Both the position numbers and the translations under genes were made by a program. The notes below the pieces were generated by a model, which was not told where the DNA came from, searched no databases, and saw only the letters and a list, made by a program, of their open reading frames with translations. DNA of 64,000 bases, from positions 13,602,769-13,666,768 of the forward strand of contig CM059624.1 of assembly GCA_030435675.1 (NCBI GenBank). Direction: 5' to 3'. Shown here piece by piece: positions 45,066 through 55,185 of this stretch; position 1 is the first letter of the stretch; each line of letters starts with the position of its first letter. This stretch comes from Steinernema hermaphroditum. Lineage: Eukaryota > Nematoda > Chromadorea > Rhabditida > Steinernematidae.

Positions 45066-46324
45066 GGCCTACCCTCAGCCCATCTCAATGTCTTTCATCC
45101 GAGTGAAGAGGTCTTCCAGGGGACCTCGTGCCTTATTTTTCCAAAAAAGTTGTTGTTCACCGCAACGCCTGTTTGTACATAGTTGTTGTTCATCTAGTCA
45201 GATTCGAAGATAAATTATTTATATTTAAAACAATAGATTTCTTGTTTTGACGAGCCTCCTTGGACTTTTGAAGTTGGAAGGGATTGTTGGTTGAATGCGT
45301 TATGACTAGAAGATACCCGGATAGGCTTAGGTAGGTTGCAAACCACCCTCAGCTTTGAGTTACGATTATTGTAGCACTTCCAATTCTCATCTCTGTCACC
45401 TGTGAAAGCCATCACAAAGGGTCGCTTGTGGATTAGACGGCACCGGTAGCACTGTCGACGGTTGCGCGAATATAAATTGCTAATTTTAATCAATGTATGA
45501 TGGGGCATGGAGTTTAAAGATTCATTTGATAGTAATTTTCACTGTGTTCAGTGTGCTGAAAAAAAGAAGCTAATGTTCTAGCTTCTAGAGATTTGCGAGA
45601 CGTTCCATTATACACCTGCGGGTATCTACAGCCTCTTCATGGTCTCTTAAACACCGCTCTAAACATTATTCGTCGAAGACGGCGCAAAAACTGCCATCTG
45701 AACACTCGATGGTACGTCATCTTAAATGAGCTCTAGAATTAGTTAGATCGTGATTGCCTGCATTGACCGTGTACAAGACATAATCTTGTACAAGACGGAA
45801 TCAATGGCATTCACCATGCAAGATGTCTGCACACCGAAGAATCATAGATCACCGTAGTCGCTGCTTCTCTTCTTTCTTCGGCGGAGGGCACGACGTCGGA
45901 GTTGAAGACAGTTATTTCATCAGTGTGCGCGGGATTAGAAGCGACGAAGAAGATGCGCGGTGATGGAGCACGGCAGACGAAGTGGAATTCCATCTTCTGA
46001 ACGGCTGATGGCGCAGACTTCGGAGTTGGAGCGATTCTTCTACTTGGTTGGACGGTGCAAGTGGTTGGGCGGTGCTGACGGTTTTCTTGGCGAGATGTAA
46101 TTCGGCTTACTTTCGGATTCAAGAAAGTGTTCAGACGCAAATTGCCGCTTCTAGATGTGGCTCCTCGCTGAACCATGCACATAAGTGGGAATGTCGATCA
46201 CCTTAGAACGTCTGTAAATAGCATAGCAACAACTTTATTTAGTCTAAATTATTGTGCAGGGCTGTCTAGATGACTTCCACGGTGTTCCAATGGAAAAGTC
46301 GGATACTTTCTTTTTGATGTATGT
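45066..46324. other. Spacer of the giant palindrome, left half
   Basis: Contains the 3' untranslated region of the left gene. Minus-strand frames at 45,508-45,215 (with CYRCRLIHKRPFVMAF) and 46,182-45,811 could be exons or remnants of another gene; no domain or secure splicing links them. Confidence 0.35.
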
Positions 46325-46858
46325 CGGTCTGACAAGGGACCTGTCTGATATGTCCGCCGAGTTAGGAGCTCAAATTTGGCATAGTGATAGGACTTCACAA
46401 GACTAATACAGAGCCAAAGGCTTTTCGCCTGTCGTTGACTTTAACCTAGTTAAAAGCATGACTAAAAATTTGGAAAATTCACTCATTAAGGATAATACAA
46501 GGATTAATTAAGGATAATTTTGCTCTTTTTGGCGTTTTTCGGGTTAGAAAAGAAAAGGAAATAGAAATAAAAGAAAGAGAATCATAAGGATTTCAACCGG
46601 ATTCGAACCCGCATTGAGAAAACAGAGGTCCTGCAACGTTACCACTGCGCTATTCGAGCAATAGCGAGCAGCGACATTCGATCTTGTATTATCCTTAATG
46701 AGTGAATTTTCCCAATTTTTAATGCTTTTAACTAGGTTAAAGTCAACGACAGGCGAAAGGCCTTTGGCTCCGTATTAGTCTTGTGAAGTCCTATTACTAT
46801 GCCAAATTTGAGCTCCCAACTCGGCGGACATATCAGACAGGTCCCTTATGAGTCCGTC
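46325..46858. mobile_element. Foldback element with about 170-bp terminal inverted repeats and a tRNA-like core
   Basis: The left arm (about 46,325-46,493) contains AAGGGACCTGTCTGATATGT and ACTTTAACCTAGTTAAAAGC. The right arm (about 46,684-46,858) is its complement with scattered mismatches. The flanks GTCGGTCT and GTCCGTCT could be an 8-bp target duplication with one mismatch. The core holds a tRNA-like sequence. No transposase is visible. Confidence 0.75.
46590..46660 (-). tRNA. tRNA-like pseudogene inside the foldback element
   Basis: The minus strand has an A-box (TAGCGCAGTGGTAAC) and, about 35 nt on, a perfect B-box (GGTTCGAATCC). The acceptor ends do not pair well (CTCGAA against TTGAAA) and the D and anticodon stems are weak. 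It is best read as a degenerate tRNA or the head of a tRNA-derived SINE captured by the element. Confidence 0.45.
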
Positions 46859-46883
46859 TGTTTCATACTGCCTTAAAACTTCA

Positions 46884-47149
46884 AGTCAGAATACAGTTGG
46901 CATCTCGCAAATTCGTTCATAAGACACCATACATGTGAAGAGCATTTCCGACATTACTCTCAAATTTCTTTGATGGAGAGGTAGAGAGTCCATTTCGATT
47001 CCGAGAGCTCTAACGTACGCTGTTATGTGACCTTCGTGGTTTAAACCGCCTGGAGTATGACACTTAAGAATGCATCCTCCATTACTCTTCACACAAGATT
47101 TTTCTTTTCGGACATTTATATATACCTCCTTATGCATCGAAACGGGTAC
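46884..47149 (-). pseudogene. Possible orphan terminal exon
   Basis: After a strong acceptor (CTTTTTCAG) the minus strand is open for about 87 codons (VPVSMHKEVYINVRKEKSC and on, ending MPTVF). It reads like protein, with NGGCILKCHTPGG and evenly spaced Cys. No upstream exon is found between it and the right membrane-protein gene, whose 3' end lies just upstream on the same strand. It may be a gene remnant trapped in the spacer, or an extra 3' exon. Confidence 0.3.
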
Positions 47150-47194
47150 CTGAAAAAGTGGCTTCTATGCAGATCCAAATGTAACTTCCAGTTC

Positions 47195-47212
47195 AATAAA
47201 CACCCGTTTATT
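47195..47212. terminator. Two-way polyadenylation palindrome
   Basis: AATAAACACCCGTTTATT is an imperfect palindrome that presents AATAAA on both strands. On the minus strand it lies about 160 nt beyond the stop of the right membrane-protein gene, which probably uses it. Confidence 0.6.
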
Positions 47213-47369
47213 GTACCGTACTTTAAATAGACAGTGAACTGTTTCGGCCATTCAATCTCTATACAACTTTTTTACAATAAGCTTGCGCTTTGTGGACTCC
47301 TTGAAGAAGGCTGGCCTCGTCAGTAGAGAACCTCCCCGTCGAATTCCATGCGCCGATGGGAAAGGCTCT

Positions 47370-49209
47370 CTACACGTAGGTCATCGAATGGACAGAGGCG
47401 TTCTTTGTCGCGTACACCGTCAGCGGCACTTGACTAGATTCGGTTGACCGGTTCCTAAAGGAACACTGTAAGACATGTAACATGATCGATGACCTTACTT
47501 ATATAATTTGTGACTGAGTTTGGGGCTATTGTGCCAAAGCCGACTGGGACCCGTACCGTAGCCGCTCTCACGGCCTTGAGCGCCGTCATCCGATCGCCGA
47601 GGACTCGGGGAGCCCTGGATCTTGGCGAGCTCGCGGTCGATGGTGGAAGTGGAGCCGCTGTGGTCGAAGGAGAGCGAACTGATCGGAGAAGTGGTGTCGG
47701 CGAGCGGAGGTGGCGGTGGACGACAGCTGGGAGGCGGCCTTCTGCAGGGGTTGCCGTCGGCATAGTAGGAGTCTGAGGAGACGTCCTCGAAGAGCGTCTC
47801 CGAGTCGTCAATGTGAAAGTTTCCGGGGATCTCCTCGTAGTGCCGGCTGGCGGTACTGTAGCAGCCATCGCTGTGCACCCTGAGGGTAGCCGAGGCAGCT
47901 GACGGGTACCTGGCGTTCGGCGGGAGGCTCGGGAACACAGGCCTAAACAAGACGATCCATCACCCACTTGTTCCTTAGCGGCTACCGTACCTCAAAGGCT
48001 GTGCGGGGCTTCCGTGACTGCCGCCATACATCTGGATGGCGGAGATGGCGTGCGGCAGTTTCATGCTGTTGTAGGACCAGTCGGTGGCGCCGCCGTGGCC
48101 CCTCGCAGCGGAATCGCCCTTCGAGAGGGTCTTCTTGGGACTGGGGGCACTCCTAAAAGAGAAACAATAACTCTAAACGACTCGACATCGCGTGCTGATG
48201 AGTCGGCATTATGTTTCTTTCCCTGTGGCGCGTGCGAAGGGCCCAAGAAAAGCCATTTGCGCGGCGCTTTGCATGTTGCATTGGATTGTATAATGGATTT
48301 GGCGGCGTTAGGCGTGCGCCTGACAGCCGCGAACGAATCGCTTTGATCGGGCCGCCGAAATATTCAAATTCGCGCGGAACGGAGACGATCTGGGAAGTGC
48401 GAGGAGAGCCTCTTGTTGCACAAGTTCGCACAAGGAGATCGCCCTAATCCTTATCTCTCGCGTAATCCGCTCACTTCCCATGGTGCCCTAAACCCGAGAG
48501 GATCAATCTTAATCGCGATCACCTGGATCGCCCCTCCCCGAGGAGCGACTGTAGCGGAGCCAATTACTCGCCGTCAGTCAATCGCAGATGATGGATCACG
48601 AATTTTTCGCATAATAAATCATCGCTGACCCTGTTCGACAACATCCGGCACCCAGATCCATCAAGGGCCAACAGAATCGGGCATAGAGACTCACCTCCGA
48701 CAGCGGAGCACGACTCCGAGGGCCGAGGCCGTGAGCAGGAGCACGACGACGACGGCCAGGGCCAAGTAGGTGAAGGCGGAGGGCGGGAAAGCATCGCCGG
48801 TGACCAGCTTCAGCAGCGGGTTGTAGTCGCAGCTCTGCGCGTGGAGCTGAAATAATCGAGTAGTATGCAAATCGCGCGATAAGCGATGATTTATAGCACC
48901 GAGATCGTCGTGGGAATTGAGGCGCCGTCCGACAAACAATTAGCCGATCGGAGGCCGAAGGAGGCGACTTCGAAGGGACCGCAGGTGGTCACCGAAGTTG
49001 ACACTTCTCGCCGCTTTGGGGCGCGCGAGGTGTAAAGTGAGGTGCAGGGGCGCGGGAAGGCCAATGGCCAGGAAGGCTATCAACGTCTAAGAACCAACCT
49101 TGTCGAGGGCGCTCCGGGGTTCGTCGGAGAGGAGTTCCCAGATGGCCGAGGGGTCGATCGGCGGAGGGACGTCGAATAGCGGCGGAGGCGGCAGGCAGTC
49201 GCACTCCAT
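47370..49209 (-). CDS. Single-pass membrane protein with C-terminal PDZ ligand, right copy
   Basis: Exons mirror the left copy (49209-49099, 48846-48695, 48152-47991, 47942-47499), with a different last exon (47454-47370), giving 317 aa. The protein is identical to the left copy up to the residues SPKL. After this the right copy reads SHKLYK|NRSTESSQVPLTVYA and ends HSMTYV, where the left copy reads QKRDRDRSVPLTVFA and ends HSSMTYV. The terminal introns share only the splice sites (both phase 2, donor GTAAGG). The PDZ ligand MTYV is kept. The two genes converge on the spacer. The shared part has no difference that I can see, while the last exons differ mostly at silent positions within the conserved core. 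Confidence 0.87.
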
Positions 49210-50486
49210 CACTCCTGCATGCTCTGAAACGTTAAGTCTAAGCGTCGCCACGACCGTATGCAAACGCGAATCGCCTAATCGAATCTGCAATCAGTGTTCG
49301 ACACGCGCGAATCTAATGGAATTAGCCCTTCCCGGCTGGGTGGGAGGACCTTCGGGGGGCGGGGCTTGGCGCGTTTCGCGCCCGGGCGGCGAAGAGGCGA
49401 GGAGCGTTCGGGTGACGGCCTGGGAACGTCGAGTGATAACCGAGGTGATCTGTGCCCCGGGAGGGAAAAGAGCCAAAAAAGCGATGATAGCAGTGCCATG
49501 GGGAGAGGACGACCTCGCGGGAAGTGAGAGAAGAGGAATTAAGCAATCAGAAGCACTTCGCCTCGGCAAACAAATCGGAATGGCGTCAGGACGTTCCCAA
49601 CAAACATTTCACACCTCGTTGGGCGTCGAGAGTCACCTGGCCACCGTATTTGCCGTTTCTCCGAAGGGGGCACAAGCGGGGGATTACTCGAGAAGCTCTT
49701 CTGTAGCGGATAAGCTCGGGAGACCGTAAAATCGATCATCTGCGCCCCTCAATTACGCGATTTAACGCCCAATGACACTTTTACAACTCCCAACAGGTGC
49801 GCGAGGACTCCGGAAGGAAGATGTCAATTGGCTCCGTTCCGGGGAGATAATAACGTCGCCAAGGATGCAAAAAGAGAGCAGACGGAATGTCGCCGGACTG
49901 GTTTGATCTGTTTGCGTTGCATAAATTAGCGAATCGGGGCGATCGGCCGCGAAATATTTCACCCTTCGGCGATCAGTCGGCGGGAGAGGACGTTGGAAGG
50001 GTCCAAGAAGGGGTCCACGAAGGGGTCCACGAAGGAAAGGTCGCCGTGGGGAGAGAGTGACTCAGGATGGCGCGCATAATTTCGACCCTTTCGGCCGTTT
50101 GAAGCGTTGAGTCACGGGAAGTGGACGCGCTTTGACGTAAAAGGTCAACAATCGGGGAATTCGTTCTATGGCGCAGTATGGGAGGTATGGGAATCGCCGT
50201 TTTCTGTTCATTGTGAATGTTTAAAAGGAAGCCGACATTTAAATGCTTTTATATTTAAATGAGCCACTGGTGTAATGAGTGAATAGGGGATGAAAATGAA
50301 GAACGAAAATATTAGATGAAAATGTTAGAATTGGTGAGGTTGAACGCGAGTTAGAGAAACCAAATGAAAACAGTCGCCGACAAGAATAGTGTAGTCTGCT
50401 TCAAGATCTAAAATCAAAGTTGACGACTGGTTTCAATAAGTAAAAAGTATCAGAAGATCTTTGGGTAGTCATCCGATTGAATTCCA

Positions 50487-50818
50487 ATGTTCCAACACAG
50501 CTCCAACGAGAAGGAAAAGGACACTTCTCAAGAATATGCCTCTCATCTCTCAGAATTAAAAAAGGACCATCTTCAGTCTTCGACTGTGAAGCGAACGCAG
50601 TCGCAAGAAGGTATGCTCCTGCGCATCGTGGTCTTGTCAAACACATTACTCCACCCCATCCGTCATCCATACTACACCGTTCGAGAAAAATAGCACGAAA
50701 ATGGGAAAGACTTCCTGATGGTTCTCGACAACGATTGGGTTCTTCGCTAAGGCCGTCGTCAACTACTTCAGATACGTTATTCTCTTTAGGTGGAACCGAA
50801 CGAACCAAAAACACTTGA
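50487..50818 (+). CDS. Candidate small gene in right arm (56 aa)
   Basis: Exact mirror of the candidate at 41,964-41,633 (exons 50487-50610 and 50772-50818). The same reservations apply: convincing splice sites and peptide texture, but no domain and no independent conservation. Confidence 0.25.
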
Positions 50819-53800
50819 GGAGTGTAGGACTTTGGAAGGTCTGGACCTGTTTGAATGAATAGTCAGTTGGACCAACTCTACACAACCAACACAAGACACT
50901 GTGTAGATTATGTAGACCAAACTGTAGACTATCTTATAAAAAAAAGTAGACTATCTTACAAGCTTATCTTCACCGTTTATGGAATGCATAGTCACGAATA
51001 AACCGTTTAAGAAACTGTAAGGGCACGGGAAGGAAGAAGGTGAGTTCGAATGTTGTAAAGATGCAAACATATAATTCAAGAAAGAACCCCAGAACAGTCC
51101 GCGAAATATCTTCATAACCATAAAACGGATAAAAGAAGAGTGATCTGGATGACGCCAAGATGGATAACCGAACGCAGCAGGACCTCGGCAATTGAGGTCG
51201 AAGGGGGAAAGGGAACACGGAGGACAGAACGGCGCTGCGTGACGTCTTCTGAGGAAACATGCATCCAATCAGCGATTGTTAGTAATCGAGTTAGCGACAG
51301 ATGCCCGATCTCCGGTGGAAAACTGCCGAGATCCGACGGATCGATCGGTTCCCAGAGAACACTTTGCTCCTCGGGGCCCAAAAAAGAGTTCCGCCCGCAA
51401 TTATCTCCGAGATATCGAGTTTCAGAGGACGGCGGCGCTCGTGGGGAATTCAGAAACAATAAGCGCTCGAGTGGTGGCGACATGTGTCCGCCGAAAACCG
51501 GCAATTAAGACAAAGGTCGGAGGGAAAGTTGCCTTTTTTGGGCGCCAGCTGTGGCCGATGGACTGAGGCGATCCGGTCGGCAAACAACGCGTCCTAATCC
51601 ACTTGGACAAGTTGGCCGAAAGGGGAAAGGAACAAAGGGGCCGGCAAAGCGGATTAGATTAGGAAAGACAGATTAGCGCTAAGTCGGTTCCGATGCCGAA
51701 AACATCATAAAACACGCGAATTCTCGGCCATGTTGGGCCCACAAAGCCCGAGCGGGGTTCAGGCGTGCAGGCACCAAAAGGGTCTTCTACGGTTAGAGGC
51801 ACTTGAAATGACCTTTGGATCACGCAGCGGAGTCAATTAACGGTCGCGGATTAGGGATCAAAGCCGTCGCACTGCGGCCACCCGCGAAGCAGATGTTTCG
51901 GCTCGATTACCACCTCGCAGGTGGACTCTTTGGCGGGCAAAGTGTCAGAGTATCGCTGCGGGAGTCGCGAGGTGTCGCGGCACGCTTTCATCACGCGCTT
52001 CTTGACCCTTTCGTGTACACAGACGCCGCTGACCGCGTCAGGAAAGAGCCGAAGTTTCGAGGACCCTTCTGGGGTGTCACCAGGAAGGCCGTTCTCGGTC
52101 GGTTTCCCTAATTAGAGACTTTTCGGAGTGCCCATAAGTGGTGCCGCTGACTTTCGGCGCGTCAGGCATGCACCGTTAATTGGCGCGCGGGAAAGGACCG
52201 TCAGATGGCAACATACGTTCCAAAGGACGCTCCTTTCAATGTTCTCTCTGACAAGACGGGAGGGGTTGCGCAGAAGTTCTGACCTCGCCAGTGGCCATAT
52301 TACAGCCAGGAGGTGGTTAGGTCTGTTTGTAAGCAGCCCTAAATCACAAAAACGACAGTTCGAAGATACGGTAGATTAGGAAACGGGTTAGGAAGTGTCG
52401 GAAAACGAACAGAGGTCGTTAATCTCCATCGGCGAGGGAATGAGACTAAAACAAACCAGAATCGGCGCGTTTTCGGAGTGCTCATCAAATTTAATTGCAA
52501 GGCGGCGCCGTTAAACTCCCGTTGTTCTCCTCCCGACGCACCTTGTTGCGCAACGCGGACGGACAGCTCGGGCACCAGGGCCCCGGTGACCCCTTATCGT
52601 GGGCCAAGACGGGCTAATCCCTTCTGGTGATAGGGGAGCCAAACAGAGTGATAAACAAATGGAGCCCGGGAGGGCAGGAATGTACGGACAGACGCGGGCA
52701 GATGAAAGATCTGGGAGAGCGACTGTCAAGGGCGCGGCGACACTTGGGCGCGAAGAAGAGATTAAGACGCTCATGAGCACGCCGAGGTGTTCGGGTTTAT
52801 CTTCCTCTGGGTCGGCGCGTGGAGAGCAAACAAACGGAGGGCGTTTGGGGTCTCTTCCAATAACAGTGACAGGTTAGGAACTGTATCAGGAGGGAACAAA
52901 AGCGGAAACATTGCAGGCAGAGCGTCGGTCTCCAGGAAAGATTCCCTCCAGCGCCATCAATAATCGGACGTCAGATCGAAGGAGCGCCGCGGGGCGATAG
53001 AATCTCGCGCACGATCCGGCGATGATCGATGCACTAAGCGCAGAACCTGACAGTCCCCCAATGGTAAACAATCGCTCAATTTCGCACATTCGCACAATCG
53101 TGGAGAGAGTACGAAAGTGTCACTTTGTGGCTGAGAAGTGGAGCGCTCTGAGGGGATTAGACGTTCGGAACCCGGAACCGGGATTCGGGAAGGTGCGCTC
53201 TTGACATACTTGGACGGCGTCTTGACATATCTTCGAGAAACATCCCGAGTCCATCAAAGTGACGTCAAAGGAAAAAGGAAACGTTTAGAAGCGGAAAAAA
53301 GCGAAAAATCTGTATAAGTATCAACCTCTATCAAATCAACGATTCAATAAATAGGAGAAATGTAGTAGAGATGTAAGATATGATTTAATCAAATGTCCCA
53401 TAGGGTGCAGTGCTTAGTATGGCACTAAAACGGGCCTGAAACGTGTCACTTACTCTCTTCTCCAATCAGATAAATCGTAATTTGTGCGCGAGAAGTGAAG
53501 TTGCACCGATTAAATCGCAAAAAAAAAGATTCAGAGTCGTCAGAGCGTGAGTAATTTACGAGTTTGGCACCAATTTGAGCGGATTGGAAGCGCGATAAGA
53601 AGGCGCGCAGAAGTGCGCAATTACTTCTCCATTGTGTGGCGAAGCGGTCGGAGGAGAGTTGCATCACGAGGGACGCCGGTCGGAGAGGTGTCTTTGGAGG
53701 TCAAGAGGAGCCGTTGAAACATGTTGTGGCGGGGGTGAGACACGTTTAGATAAGTGATCGGAAAGAGGAAGTGAAATTGTGGATTCAATATGATTGATTA

Positions 53801-54404
53801 GAATTTCATTTGTCCATTTGAAGAACTTCACTAAAAATTGAATGGAATGGGGCTTCCGTAGATGCTTCTTTATGGGTACAGGGTGAGCGTTTGAGCCATG
53901 GATGGAATCCATTTGAAACAACTCAGCTTCAGTGCATTGTCGCCAAGATTTCCAACAAGAAGACGGTCGATAATAAAGCGGACGAAATGAACATTCGGGA
54001 AACCCTTCGGGCCTTCAATTATGCCCCAAGTGGTTCGGATATGAAGAGATCCGACGGCCCCAGAAGCGACAACGAGGCGGCCAATTACGAAAGCAAACAG
54101 AGAAATTCGATTAGATCGTCTTGAGGCGAATTAGAGGCGCCGCGGTCAACGGCCAATTTGGGCGACATTTCCTCTTTACGAGGACAAGAAGGAAGAAGAC
54201 GGAAGGCTGATCGACGGTTCCAGACCGCAGTGATAACGAGAAGGAACCTCAATTGCTAGGAAGTGAAAACAACTAACAAGTTCTTGGCCAATTTGGGCGC
54301 CAATTGAGGACGAAAGGAGGAATGTTCCTTTCAGGCAGTACTGGGTAAACAAGAAGGAAGGCCGACAACAACTTTACGTGGGTTAGAGTTATGCATAGCA
54401 GAAG

Positions 54405-55185
54405 ACGACGACACCGACAAAATTGTATTGGCAATGAATAAGAATCTAGAAGACGAATAGATGCCATTAACAGATGCTACAATAGATCTCGTTATGATCT
54501 TACGACGTATAAATACATAAACAAATTTTGGTGAGTGTCCAAATTGAAATGAAAAGCGATTGATTCAAGGCGTGATCAACAGTGATCGAACAAACATCGC
54601 CGATAGTATTTTATCACATTTTGACAAATTCAAATTCAAGCAATCATAAGCAAGGAAAGGAACAGAACCAGACTGATAGAAAACAAAAATCTGAAGAATA
54701 ATCCCCTATATATAAATGGAGAACCGACGGGTCCGTTGGTCTGTGTGTGTGTGTGTTTTTCCGTGCCCACGGCGGAAACACTCACACAGAATAAGGACCC
54801 CGAGGGGAACCGAACCCGACACGGCCCGCTTACAAACAGAGAACGTTCGCAATGAGCCACACAAACAGTTGAGGTGGTAGTGCTCTACTTCCACTATCTC
54901 TCTGGCGATGCTAGGCTTGCGAATTTTTTTTTCTGTTTTTGAGTGATTTTTTGCCTATTTTATAACCAGCAGTGTTTTCGGTTCCAGTTTCCTGAAACTT
55001 TACAGTTTTTTCGCCCACTTTAGTCATTTACATGAGCGCCAATCTTGCCGAAGGTGTTAGGGTCAAAAAAATCGTAGGTCCTATTGGTGTATCTTTTGGT
55101 AGTGCTCTACTTCCGCAAAATCTCTGAAATCGTAAGGAACGGAAAAGCGTCGTCTATCAGATAGTCGGATAGACGTGATTGTCAC
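54405..55185. other. Arm-specific segment of the right arm
   Basis: About 780 bp here replace about 320 unrelated bp at 37,740-38,060 in the left arm. It contains a (GT)n run at 54,741, a tRNA-like repeat, the direct repeat GGTAGTGCTCTACTTCC (54,876 and 55,098), and a 20-nt string (TCCTATTGGTGTATCTTTTG at about 55,079) that also occurs in both arms near 37,265 and 55,640. Confidence 0.75.
54795..54860 (-). repeat. tRNA-derived SINE-like head
   Basis: On the minus strand an A-box-like string (GTGGCTCATTGCGAAC) is followed about 40 nt later by a B-box-like string (GGGTTCGGTTCC). This suggests a SINE inserted only in the right arm. The fit to box consensus is imperfect. Confidence 0.4.
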
